Below, piece by piece: positions 18,579 through 26,530 of a DNA stretch of 64,000 bases. The translations under genes were made by a program, and so were the position numbers. The stretch comes from Nocardiopsis mwathae (lineage in GTDB: Bacteria > Actinomycetota > Actinomycetes > Streptosporangiales > Streptosporangiaceae): positions 5,642,001 through 5,706,000 of the forward strand of contig NZ_JACHDS010000001.1 in the NCBI RefSeq assembly GCF_014201195.1, given 5' to 3'. Below the pieces are notes generated by a model. That model had not been told where the DNA came from. It searched no databases and saw only the letters and a program-made list of their open reading frames with translations. Positions within the stretch are counted from its first letter, which is position 1; the number at the start of each line of letters is the position of its first letter.

Positions 18579-19030
18579 ATGGACGCGCCCCCGTGCACAC
18601 CCGCCGAGCGCCAGGTCCGGCTGGCGGCTGCTGAACGGGGGCGTTCCCGAGGCGGACTGACCAGCAAGATCCATCTGGCGGCAGACCGGCGCCGCCGCCC
18701 GCTCTCATTCGTCCTCACCCCTGGACAGGCTGGCGGCAGCCCGCAGTTCGTCCCCGTCCTTGAGCGGGTGAAGGTGCGCGGACCGATCGGCCCCCTGGGC
18801 CCCGACCGGACGCGGTGGCCGCCGACAAGGCGTACTCGTCCCGGCACAACCGCCGCTACCTGCGGCGGCGCGGAATCCGGGCGGTGATCCCGGAGAAGGT
18901 CGACCAGACCGCAAGAAGCGCGGCAGCACCGGCGGGCGGCCGGTCTCGCACGGCGACGCGCTGTTTAGGGAGCCGCAATACCGTCGAGCGGTGCATCTGG
19001 CGCAGAAGCCTCAGCCCGGGGCCACGAGCC
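18579..19030 (+). pseudogene. IS5-family transposase remnant, frameshifted
   Basis: The first frame reads GRSRGGLTSKIHLAADRRRR and PLSFVLTPGQAGGSPQFVPV, the well-known DDE core start of IS5-type transposases from streptomycetes. Near 18800 the homology moves to another frame (VAADKAYSSRHNRRYLRRRG, IRAVIPEK), and later NTVERCI. The N-terminal DNA-binding part and the C-terminus are missing and no terminal inverted repeats are evident. It is an old, inactive insertion immediately left of the 60-bp repeat at 19047. Confidence 0.85.
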
Positions 19031-19046
19031 CGCTCCGGCCGCGCAG

Positions 19047-19106
19047 ACGACAAAGTCCCACGTCTTCAACCTGGGAAAACGTGGGACTCTGAGAGTGTCC
19101 GAGGGG
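19047..19106 (-). repeat. tRNA-Leu 3'-end-like repeat with terminator hairpin (copy A; candidate att site)
   Basis: On the minus strand it reads CCCCCTCGGACAC, like the acceptor-stem end of actinobacterial tRNA-Leu. CTCTCAGAGTCCCACG and a hairpin AGTCCCACG...CGTGGGACT follow. The copy at 25495-25555 is identical over about 35 bp and similar over 60 bp, in the same orientation. The body of a tRNA is absent at both places. This fits duplicated attachment-site ends of elements inserted in a tRNA-Leu gene (inference). Confidence 0.6.
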
Positions 19107-19264
19107 GTAGACGGACTATTGGCACATGTCGTGGGTCTGTCCACGTCGTTCGCGCTGGGAGACCGGTCGGCCGCGTGGGGTGTTTGACGGATTCAACCGG
19201 TCCGTCGGTGGAGTGATCAGGGATTTCTGACAGCCGGGATATCGCCGCCATATGCTGGCCGAAG

Positions 19265-20527
19265 ATGGGCAGACCGCAAGGGGCAGGGATTCTTGTGCAC
19301 AATGGCGGCGCGATCGGGGACCGGCTCCGGGGCATCCGGCGTAGCCGGGGACTGACTCAGGAGCGTCTTGCCGAACTGGCCGGGCTCAGCCCCGGCGTGG
19401 TCAAGAAGATCGAGCGCGGCGGGAACGCCCGGCTGGAGACCTACCACGCCCTTGCCCGGGCGATGGAGGTCAAGACGTCGGCCCTGTTCGACTCGACCGG
19501 TCCCCGGCGGAACACGAATGCCGACGCCGACAAGCTCGACCTGCTGGCCTTGCGACAGGCCATCTCGCCGCCGGTGACCATCACCGGGCGGTTGGGTCTG
19601 GACACCGTCGACGAGGAACCCGACCTCGACCGGCTCCGCACCTCGGCCGAATCGGTTGCTGTCGCCTACCACCGGGACAAGTACCCGGCCATGGGCGAGC
19701 TGCTGCCCGAACTCGTCCGCTCGACCCATGCCGCCGTCGACCATTTCGCGACGGGGACCGAGCGGACGACGGCGCTCACCGTTCGGTCCGAAGTCCTCCA
19801 GATGGCCGGGCGCTACCTCACCCAGGTGCGCGCTTACGACCTCGCCCATATGGCGTTACGGGACGCCGTCCGCGACGCGGTGACCGTAGGCGACCGGCTC
19901 AACGCGGCGTCGGCGATCATCGGCCAGGCATGGATCCTGCTTCGCCAGGGGCGTCTTGACGAGGCCGAACAGCTCGCCAGTGAAACGGCCGACCAGGTCG
20001 AACCGCGCATGTCGCGCGCGTCGCGTGAGGAACTGGCCGCGTGGGGCTGGTTGCTGCTCCGGGCGTCGGCGGCAGCCGCGCGCAACAACCGCCCCGACGA
20101 GGCAAGGGAACTCGTTCGACTGGCACAGACAGCCGGTAGCGCGGTCGGCACCGAAGTCACCGACCACCTTCGCGGCTGGGGCACCTTCGGCCCGCTCACC
20201 GTGCGCTTGAAGGCGATCGAGAACCAGATGATCGCCGACCGGCCGACCAAGGTCCTGGCCATGGCCGACCGCCTTCCTGACGGCGTCGGCCGCTCCACAT
20301 CCGACAACTGGAATCGGCACCGGCTCGACGTCGCCCGCGCACACGCGATGCTCCGCCACGGAGACGAGGCGACACGCGTCCTGGTCGACCTGAGGTCGGC
20401 GGCGCCCGAGTGGCTCAGGCACCAACGGCAAGCCGCAGCAACGTTCCGGGACGTGTTGAAGACCAGGAAGCGCACGTTGACCCGGGATCAGCGAGAACTG
20501 GCCGGATTCCTGGCCGTCGAAGAATAG
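19265..20527 (+). CDS. XRE-family transcriptional regulator with TPR-like C-terminus
   Basis: 420 residues. An N-terminal helix-turn-helix is clear: LRGIRRSRGLTQERLAELAG LSPGVVKKIERGG (about residues 21-53). The remainder is alpha-helical, Ala/Arg/Leu-rich, with repeats resembling TPR units (YLTQVRAYDLAHMALRDAV, WILLRQGRLDEAEQLASET), a layout common in actinomycete signal-responsive regulators. Start could be ATG 19265 or GTG 19295. It is the first gene inside the segment bounded by the tRNA-like repeats and precedes two small genes and a thymidylate synthase fragment, an arrangement often seen in accessory islands. Confidence 0.8.
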   Translation: MGRPQGAGILVHNGGAIGDRLRGIRRSRGLTQERLAELAGLSPGVVKKIERGGNARLETYHALARAMEVKTSALFDSTGPRRNTNADADKLDLLALRQAISPPVTITGRLGLDTVDEEPDLDRLRTSAESVAVAYHRDKYPAMGELLPELVRSTHAAVDHFATGTERTTALTVRSEVLQMAGRYLTQVRAYDLAHMALRDAVRDAVTVGDRLNAASAIIGQAWILLRQGRLDEAEQLASETADQVEPRMSRASREELAAWGWLLLRASAAAARNNRPDEARELVRLAQTAGSAVGTEVTDHLRGWGTFGPLTVRLKAIENQMIADRPTKVLAMADRLPDGVGRSTSDNWNRHRLDVARAHAMLRHGDEATRVLVDLRSAAPEWLRHQRQAAATFRDVLKTRKRTLTRDQRELAGFLAVEE

Positions 20528-20620
20528 AGGGCACGCCCCGTACACCCTTGCCCGGACGCCGGAGCAAACGGACACGTTCCGTGCCTGTTCCGGCTCTGTG
20601 ACCGGCCGTAACTTCGCGGC

Positions 20621-20890
20621 ATGGCTCATCCAACACCCCCCGACCCCGACGTGCTCGCCCTGGTGCGGCTGAACGACAAGTACCCGGACTGGAAGGTGTG
20701 GCGCTCGTTCGACGAGCGCGGCCGTCCGGCCGCATGGGTGGCGACCAACAAGACGGCAGGGTCGGACATCGCGCCGACGCTGCACGCCGACACCGCCGAG
20801 AAGCTCGAAGCGCAGTTGAAGAACCCCGGCTACGCACACGGACTCGCGCACGCCGACGCCGTCGCGCGTCGGAGGGGTGAGCTTCTGTGA
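20621..20890 (+). CDS. Small hypothetical protein (89 aa)
   Basis: Unrecognised. 89 residues, polar, with WRSFDERGRPAAWVATNK suggesting a small beta-hairpin domain and LHADTAEKLEAQLKNPGYA a helix. Its stop overlaps the start of the next gene by GTGA, so the pair is translationally coupled. The shared theme WHGEYTGAWFAIT / WRSFDERGRPAAWVATN suggests the two are distant paralogues. It lies downstream of the XRE regulator and may be controlled by it (inference). Confidence 0.65.
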   Translation: MAHPTPPDPDVLALVRLNDKYPDWKVWRSFDERGRPAAWVATNKTAGSDIAPTLHADTAEKLEAQLKNPGYAHGLAHADAVARRRGELL

Positions 20891-21168
20891 CCGCAGTTGC
20901 CGATGCCCGATGGGGGCGCACCCCGGCTCACGCCGAACGCCATGCGCAAGCCGCGCGGCTGCAAGCCCGCTTTCCGCAGTTCGTCATCTGGCACGGCGAG
21001 TACACCGGGGCGTGGTTCGCGATCACCGCCACGGGCCTCGTCGAGGCACCGACGGTGGAGGCGCTGGAATGCACGGTGCGCTCGCTGACCGCTGCGGCCG
21101 TTGTTTCCCGGAACCGCCGAGACTGCACGCTTTCGCGGACGGGCACCGGCTTCCAACGGCTTCGCTAG
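20887..21168 (+). CDS. Small hypothetical protein (93 aa)
   Basis: Unrecognised. GTG start overlapping the upstream stop. The pattern LQARFPQFVIWHGEYTGAWFAITATG then VEAPTVEALECTVRSLT mirrors the upstream 89-residue protein (LNDKYPDWKVWRSFDERGRPAAWVAT, then HADTAEKLEAQL), so both probably share one small alpha/beta fold. No catalytic motif is apparent. The following 230 bp to the thymidylate synthase fragment hold no supported gene. Confidence 0.6.
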   Translation: MTAVADARWGRTPAHAERHAQAARLQARFPQFVIWHGEYTGAWFAITATGLVEAPTVEALECTVRSLTAAAVVSRNRRDCTLSRTGTGFQRLR

Positions 21169-21400
21169 GGCCGTTGGAAAGGGCTGGCCCCTACGGAGTC
21201 CGTTGGCTTCCCGGGCCATCCCCTGGCCCCGAGCGGCGTGTACCCGGGCGAGGGGTCCGGGCGCCCACAGTTCGGGGCTACCCGGCCCGGCCTCTTGACC
21301 GCTTCGAGGTCGGGCTCCAACCCCCCGTTCGGCCTGCCGAGACGGTACAGCGCTATCCCGACGCCACGTCCAGGGAGCTGAGGAAAGGACTCGTGCTCAC

Positions 21401-21970
21401 ATGATCCCGGCATCGTTTCCCTCATTCCACGACGCCTACGCCGCCGTCCTCACCCGCCTCACTACAGAGCCCGACCACTCCATTTCAAGCCGGGGCAACG
21501 CCGCGGGCGAGTCCCTCGACGTCTCCTTCCGCATCACCGACCCGCGACGCCGTCTCCCCTACGTGGAGGCCCGGCCGGTCAACGTGGTGTTCAATGTGGC
21601 CGAGGTCCTCTGGTACCTCGCGGGCAGGCGGGATCTCGACATGATCGGCTACTACGCGGCCGGTATGGCGACGTCGTCGGCCGACGGCCGAACCCTGACC
21701 GGCACCGCGTACGGCAGCAAGTTGTTCGCTCGTGACGCCGCTGGCCGGACGCAGTGGGAATGCGTCCTCTCCCTTCTGCGCTCGGATCCCGACAGCAAGC
21801 GCGCCGTGCTCTCGATCCTGGACGCGGACGAACCACGCGACCCGTCCCACCCTGACGTGTCCTGCACCTTCGCCGCCCAGTTCTTCCTGCGCGGCGGGCA
21901 TCTGCACCTCACCTGCTACCTGCGCGGCAACGATGCCTACCGGGGCATGGTCTCCGACGTCTTCGCGTGA
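21401..21970 (+). pseudogene. Thymidylate synthase, C-terminally truncated
   Basis: The product matches thymidylate synthase: RPVNVVFNVAEVLWYLAGRRD near the N-terminus, the catalytic-Cys region DVSCTFAAQFFLR (about residues 149-161) and RGNDAYRGMVSDVF. It stops immediately after that last motif at 189 residues, whereas the family needs roughly 70-140 more residues for the dUMP/folate site and C-terminal tail. The break abuts the opposite-strand exporter gene, as expected if a later insertion or deletion removed the 3' end. A ribosome site (GAGGAAAGG) is kept, so it may still be translated, but it should be inactive. Confidence 0.75.
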
Positions 21971-21994
21971 CTTCGCCGGGTGTCGTGGCGGCGG

Positions 21995-23491
21995 TCAGGG
22001 GCGGTCGGCCGCGGGCTCGGGGAGAGCCTCTTCCTCGGGCCGGGCCCCCGGCTCCGGCTGGGCGGCCCGCGGCAGCAGGGGCACCATGACCAGTGCGATC
22101 AGGAAGGCGGCCGCGTTGTACCAGAGGGTGGTCGCGGCGGCGTCGGAGAACACCTGCCCGCGCTCCGCTCCCGCGGCGTCGCCGGTGGCGAGCCAGAAGA
22201 AGAGCATGCCGACCACAGCCACGCCCATGGCCGTGCCCAGCTGCATGACGGCGTTGGCCACGCCCGAGGCCGCTCCCGCGCTGTCCTCGGAGACGTCGGC
22301 CAGGACCACGCTGGTCAGGATGGGCACGCACATGCCCATGCCCAGGCCGGCGACAAGCACCGGGAGGGCGGCCTGCCACCAGGTGGCCGCGGGGCCGATG
22401 GTGGACAGGACGGCGATCAGGGAGAGCACGCCGGCGAGCATAACGGCCAGGCCGATGCCGATGACTCGGCGTCCGTGGGTGGTGGCGTAGCGCTGGGCGA
22501 CTCCGGACATCAGGGTGATGCCGATGGGCCAGCTGACGATGGCCACCGCGGTGAGCATGGGCGACCAGCCCTGACCGAGCTGGAAGTTGTAGGTCAGGAC
22601 GAGGAAGAGCGATGCCAGGCCGGAGAAGAGCACGAACATGACGACGGCCCCGGCCGTGAAGGAGCGGTGGGCGAAGAGCGACGGCGGTACCAGGGCCGAT
22701 CCGGTGGTGCGGTCGCGGTGCCGCTGATGCACGACGAACAGGAGCAGGAGGGGCACGGAGGCGACGAGAGGGACGATCGTCCAGGAGTCCCAGCCGCGTT
22801 CGCGTCCCTGGATGAGGGGGAACATGATCGCTAACATCGCCAGGCTGATGAAGACGATACCGACCAGGTCGGGGCGCAGCGGGTCGACCGCCTTGCTCTC
22901 GGGCATGAGCCACAGGGCGAGGACGATGGCGAGCACGCCGAGCGGGATGTTGACGTAGAAGATGGTCCGCCACTCCAGGCCGAAGAGGTTCGCCTCCGTG
23001 AGGACCGCGCCCAGGAGTGGGCCGCTGACGTTGGCCAGGCTGAGCGTGATGCCGTAGAAGACGAAGGCCTTGGCGCGGTCGGCATGGTCGAAGAGTACGA
23101 CGATGATCGACATCACCTGGGGCACCATCAGGGCCGCCGTGGCGCCCTGGAGAAGCCGTCCGGCGATCAGGATCTCGGCGGTCGGTGCCGCGCCGCACAG
23201 CACCGAGGCCAAGGTGAACCCGGCCATGCCGATGATGAACATCCGTTTGCGGCCGAAGATGTCGCCCAGCCGGCCGCCGGTGATGAGGGCCAGGGCGAAG
23301 GTCAGCGAGTAGCCCGCCAGGACCCACTGCGCCGCCGCGTACTCGGCACCGAGGCTGCTCTGCATCCGGGGCAGGACGATGTTGACGATCGTCGCGTCCG
23401 CGAGGTCCATGAACAGGGCGAGGAGGACCACTCCCAGGACGCCCCACTTCCTGCGGCCGCGGTCCGAGGAGAGGGCGTGGACTTCCGTCAT
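21995..23491 (-). CDS. DHA2-family MFS drug exporter (EmrB/QacA-like)
   Basis: 498 residues with about 14 hydrophobic segments. Motif A appears as GGRLGDIFGRKRMF, the family D1-type acid in FMDLADATIVNIVLP of the first helix, and motif C as SGPLLGAVLTE. The C-terminal 30 residues are Pro/Glu-rich and cytosolic. The gene is divergent from the MarR regulator, with a symmetrical operator between them, so the pair is a typical self-regulated drug-efflux unit. Substrate not predictable. Confidence 0.93.
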   Translation of the reverse strand: MTEVHALSSDRGRRKWGVLGVVLLALFMDLADATIVNIVLPRMQSSLGAEYAAAQWVLAGYSLTFALALITGGRLGDIFGRKRMFIIGMAGFTLASVLCGAAPTAEILIAGRLLQGATAALMVPQVMSIIVVLFDHADRAKAFVFYGITLSLANVSGPLLGAVLTEANLFGLEWRTIFYVNIPLGVLAIVLALWLMPESKAVDPLRPDLVGIVFISLAMLAIMFPLIQGRERGWDSWTIVPLVASVPLLLLFVVHQRHRDRTTGSALVPPSLFAHRSFTAGAVVMFVLFSGLASLFLVLTYNFQLGQGWSPMLTAVAIVSWPIGITLMSGVAQRYATTHGRRVIGIGLAVMLAGVLSLIAVLSTIGPAATWWQAALPVLVAGLGMGMCVPILTSVVLADVSEDSAGAASGVANAVMQLGTAMGVAVVGMLFFWLATGDAAGAERGQVFSDAAATTLWYNAAAFLIALVMVPLLPRAAQPEPGARPEEEALPEPAADRP

Positions 23492-23556
23492 GGTGGTCTC
23501 CGGTGCGGAAAGGTATGATCAGCGAAAGGACGCATAAAGAGATTCACCAATAGAGT

Positions 23557-23577
23557 GTCTCTCTATTTCAGAGAGAC
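23557..23577. promoter_or_regulatory. MarR-type operator
   Basis: Perfect inverted repeat GTCTCTCT-ATTTC-AGAGAGAC in the intergenic region between the exporter and its MarR regulator, directly before the regulator's ribosome-binding site. It is the only strong symmetry in this gap. Confidence 0.7.
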
Positions 23578-23595
23578 TAGGAGGGGGTGAGCGCA

Positions 23596-24063
23596 GTGTC
23601 AATGTCCCAGGACGACGTCCGGGCCCTCTATGAGGAACTCCGTGTGGGAGCGTCGCTGGCCGTCCGGTTCCACGCGGCGCTCGCCGCCCACGCCGGTGTC
23701 AACATCACCGACGTCACCTGCCTCGGCGCCCTGGACAAGAACGGCCCCATGACCCCGGGAGAACTGGCCGATCACACGGGGCTCTCCCGCGGCGGGGCCA
23801 TCACCGCGGTCGTCGACCGTCTGGAGCGGGCGGGGTTCGTCCAGCGCCGCCGCGACTCGCGGGACCGTCGGAAGGTCATCGTCGAACTCCTCCGCGACGG
23901 CGCGTACGCGCGGCTGGCCGAGACCTTCGACTCGCTTGGACACGCGTACGCCGACGTCATCGGCGGCCACACCAAGGAGGAGCGGGACCTGCTCCTGGAG
24001 TTCAACCGGCGGGTCAACACCAGGCTCCAGGAACGAATCAGCGAACTCCAGGAGCGTGCATGA
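23596..24063 (+). CDS. MarR-family transcriptional regulator
   Basis: About 155 residues, a winged-helix dimeric repressor. The core reads VTCLGALDKNGPMTPGELADHTGLSRGGAITAVVDRLERAGFVQRRRDSRDRRKVIVELL, with recognition helix and a basic wing ending RDSRDRR, classic MarR (quoted here in overview; residues about 35-95). Starts at 23587, 23596 and 23602 are in frame; GTG 23596 has the best spacing from GGAGGGGG. It most likely represses itself and the adjacent DHA2 exporter through the operator at 23557-23577. Confidence 0.9.
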   Translation: MSMSQDDVRALYEELRVGASLAVRFHAALAAHAGVNITDVTCLGALDKNGPMTPGELADHTGLSRGGAITAVVDRLERAGFVQRRRDSRDRRKVIVELLRDGAYARLAETFDSLGHAYADVIGGHTKEERDLLLEFNRRVNTRLQERISELQERA

Positions 24064-24645
24064 TGACGACGTGCCCCTCCGTGCCGTAGCCCAGGACGTC
24101 TGGAGCGTACTGGTCGTCGTCGAAGGTCACCATGACCCAGTCGGCACCGGGATGGGAGGAGACGGGGAACACCTGGGGATGCGGGCCCCGAGACGTAGAC
24201 GGCGTCGAGTTTCCCCAGCCTCCGCAGGCCCAGGTCGTAGACCTTGTACACGCGCTCGGCGTCGTCGGTGGCCAGCGCCCACCAACCGCCCGCGCGCCGC
24301 AGCACACACCCCCTCCGTGCGCCGGGCACCCGGGTCCACGGCGGCCACGGTCATGGGCTCGAAGAGGTCCGCCCCGGCCTCGGAAACGGCGAGCACGGGA
24401 CGGAACTCCAGTTCGGGTGAGAATCGCACGACGTCGGCGTACAACACGTGCCAGCGCCCCTCGATCCTGGCCAGGGAGGGGCTCCCAGGCGCTCAGCGTG
24501 AAGGGAGCGGCCAGCCTGGTGTTAGGGATGACGTGCACACCCGTGAGCAGGTCCGCGTCGGTACGCGCGCACCGGATGTGCACCCCCGGCGAGGGCAGGT
24601 CGCCTCCGCAGACCACCAAGGCGAAGGCTCCCTCGTCCTCGTCGG
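24038..24645 (-). pseudogene. Decayed gene of unknown family
   Basis: Protein-like sequence continues on the minus strand but jumps between frames: FALVVCGGDLPSPGVHIRCA then NTRLAAPFTLSAWEPL, later VLYADVVRFSPELEFRPVLA in a second frame, WWALATDDAERVYKVYDLGL in a third, and DWVMVTFDDDQYAPDVLGYG at the end. At least two frameshifts separate these blocks. I do not recognise the family; the WWALATDD / YKVYDLG phrases suggest a repeat-type beta protein. It lies between the MarR gene and an exonuclease fragment. Confidence 0.55.
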
Positions 24646-24936
24646 TTTCTTGGAGGAGCTGGAGCGCCTTGGGTTCTTGGATGCCTACGAGCGCCTCCAC
24701 CCGGGCGGCCGGGCCTATTCCTGGTCGGCCGGACGGGGGACGGCTATCGGTCTGACTACTTCCATGTCGGTCCCGACTTGGCCGACCGCATCACAGCGTC
24801 GGAGTGCCTCGACGAGCCTCGCAACGGGGGCCGGATCACCGACCACTCCGCGGTCACGCTGGCCCTGAGCCTGGAGGTGGGACGCCTGTGGGACACGCGA
24901 GACCTGGCTGTGTCCGTGACGCCGATGTTGTTCTAG
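24645..24936 (+). pseudogene. Endonuclease/exonuclease/phosphatase-family fragment (3' end, frameshifted)
   Basis: EELERLGFLDAYERLHPGG in one frame is followed after a shift near 24733 by GDGYRSDYFHVGPDLADRI and then RITDHSAVTLAL in another. These are the C-terminal motifs of exonuclease III-like proteins (R-x-DY and the final DH pair). The N-terminal two-thirds are missing. It ends at TAG 24934-24936, overlapping the end of the CYTH gene on the other strand. Confidence 0.7.
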
Positions 24937-25472
24937 CCGGTGGTGGCGGCGCGGATGAGGGAGTCGTAGGTGTCGGTGGTCCGCTCGGTGTGGATGCCGA
25001 GTTCTTGGACGAAGGTGTCGAGGTGGGCTTGGGCGTCCGCGCCGTCGCGGTCGTCGTCGACGGTCATCTCGACTTCGAGGAAGTAGCCGGCGTGCTCGAC
25101 CTCGTCGAGGCAGAGTGTCATTCCGGCCGTGGTGGCGGTGCGGCGGGTCTTGGTGATGCGCACGGTGGGCCGGAAGCCCATTTCCATCACGGCGGCGTGC
25201 ATCTGGTCGCGGTCGGCGACGGGTGTCTCGTGTTCGACGCACTCCATCTCGTTGGAGAGGGGTCGTTTGACGGTGAAGGTGTGGCGGCCGTCTTGGGTGC
25301 GTAGCCGGGCGAAGACCGAGCCTGTCTTGGGCATGCCGTAGTCCCAGCCGGGTTGGGCGTAGGCCTGGTCGTCTTGGCGGACCGGGTCGGAGAACTCCAG
25401 TCCTCGCTGTTTCAGGGCGGCCAGGAGCGCTTCGATGTCGCCGACCCGGTACTTCGCCTCGATCTCCCGCAC
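24933..25472 (-). CDS. CYTH-domain protein (class IV adenylate cyclase CyaB-like)
   Basis: 179 residues. The N-terminus MREIEAKYRV carries the EIEAKY (ExExK) motif of the CYTH triphosphate tunnel fold. Further basic and acidic residues sit on alternating strands: RLRTQDGRHTFTVKRP, VRITKTRRT, LCLDEVEHAGYFLEVEM. Such proteins hydrolyse inorganic or thiamine triphosphate, or cyclise ATP; sequence alone does not decide. No CHAD domain is attached. It is next to the right tRNA-like repeat and may be chromosomal flank or cargo. Confidence 0.85.
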   Translation of the reverse strand: MREIEAKYRVGDIEALLAALKQRGLEFSDPVRQDDQAYAQPGWDYGMPKTGSVFARLRTQDGRHTFTVKRPLSNEMECVEHETPVADRDQMHAAVMEMGFRPTVRITKTRRTATTAGMTLCLDEVEHAGYFLEVEMTVDDDRDGADAQAHLDTFVQELGIHTERTTDTYDSLIRAATTG

Positions 25473-25494
25473 TCCACGGCTCCCACTACCGGAA

Positions 25495-25555
25495 ACGACA
25501 AAGTCCCACCGTCTTCACTGGGGAAAACGTGGGACTCTGAGAGTGTCCGAGGGGG
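25495..25555 (-). repeat. tRNA-Leu 3'-end-like repeat with terminator hairpin (copy B; candidate att site)
   Basis: Minus strand reads TCCCCCCTCGGACAC, a longer match to a tRNA-Leu 3' end than copy A, followed by the same CTCTCAGAGTCCCACG and hairpin. Same orientation as 19047-19106. It immediately precedes the DUF2637 gene and the CRISPR/Tad/conjugation region, so it may mark the left end of that element (inference). Confidence 0.6.
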
Positions 25556-25624
25556 GAGTCGACCCTTTCGTACATGCCATTGACCCTCTCCGCGGACCTT
25601 GCGCTGGACGGGCGGTGACCCGAG

Positions 25625-26377
25625 ATGGACTCCTCTCGCTGGTCCCGCTGGATCACCATCGCCACCGTCCTGATGCTAGCGGCGATCGCCGCGGTGGTCT
25701 CCTACTCCCACATGTACGAGCTGGCCCAGCGCCACGGCGAGCCCGAGTGGCGCGCGGCCCTGTTCCCTCTGTCGGTCGACGGAATGATCGTGGCCTCCTC
25801 GATGGCGCTGTTGGCCGATGCGCGCCAGGGTCGGCGGGGTGGGTTGTTGCCGTGGACGTTGCTGGTCCTGGGCAGTGTCGCGTCGCTGGCCGCCAACATC
25901 GCGGTGGCCGACCCGACCGTGTGGTCGCGCATAATTCATGCCTGGCCGTCGTTCGCGCTCATCGGTGCCTACGAACTGCTCATGCGCGAGTTCCGTGCGC
26001 ACGCCCATGGCGTTCGCAATGCGATCGCAGAAGATGAGCAGGATCGGCGCGACCAGTCGGCCGTCCCGACCGACATTCAAACGCCGGCGAATGCTGAAGA
26101 ACCCGGCGAAGCGGAAGAGCGCGATGACGCCGCGCGTGCGCAGTTGCGGGTCGTTTCGTCAGCGGACGGGCGGGATGTGGTCGAGGCTCGGATTGGGCCG
26201 TTCTCCGACTCGGTTTCTCCGGTTCAAGCGGAGGCGTGGCGGTGGGCTCTTGCCCACCGTCGTGGCGACGGTTCGCTGCCCAGCGGGAGGGAGATCGCTG
26301 AGCGGTTCGCTCGGAAGGAACGGTGGGGGCGTCTGGTCAAGCAGTGGGGGCGGCAGGGCCTGCTTGACTACGCGTAA
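25625..26377 (+). CDS. DUF2637 membrane protein with C-terminal helix-turn-helix-like region
   Basis: 250 residues. Four hydrophobic segments in the first 120 residues (TIATVLMLAAIAAVVSYSHM, LFPLSVDGMIVASSMALL, LLVLGSVASLAANIAVA, AWPSFALIGAYELL) with DGMIVASS typical of DUF2637. This family is widespread on actinomycete plasmids and integrative elements, where it has been associated with Spd/transfer genes. The C-terminal DGSLPSGREIAERFARKERW looks like a helix-turn-helix. It sits at the start of the mobile region, just before CRISPR array 1. Confidence 0.85.
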   Translation: MDSSRWSRWITIATVLMLAAIAAVVSYSHMYELAQRHGEPEWRAALFPLSVDGMIVASSMALLADARQGRRGGLLPWTLLVLGSVASLAANIAVADPTVWSRIIHAWPSFALIGAYELLMREFRAHAHGVRNAIAEDEQDRRDQSAVPTDIQTPANAEEPGEAEERDDAARAQLRVVSSADGRDVVEARIGPFSDSVSPVQAEAWRWALAHRRGDGSLPSGREIAERFARKERWGRLVKQWGRQGLLDYA

Positions 26378-26427
26378 TGGCTGGAGGGGCCGTCGGCGCG
26401 GGATCCGCTTCCTTGCGGTAGCGTCGG

Positions 26428-26530
26428 TTTCAGCGACACGCCGGGGTCGGTTGCGTGACTGGGGGATTGCTGAAATTCCTGAGCCAGGATGGCCACTCGT
26501 GGGCTCCCCCAGCTGCGGCTTTACCTTTGG
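26428..26530 (+). promoter_or_regulatory. CRISPR leader 1
   Basis: 103 bp directly before repeat 1. It aligns without gaps to the 103 bp before array 2, the match being strongest over the last 25 bp (CAGCTGCGGCTTTACC) and at both ends of an inverted repeat TTTCAGC (26428) / GCTGAAA (26469). Leader function (array promoter and spacer-acquisition signal) is inferred from position and conservation. Confidence 0.8.

Noticed and set aside
25495-25555. Intact tRNA-Leu gene
   Set aside because: Only the 3' acceptor/T-arm end matches; no anticodon arm or 5' acceptor strand is present in either repeat copy.
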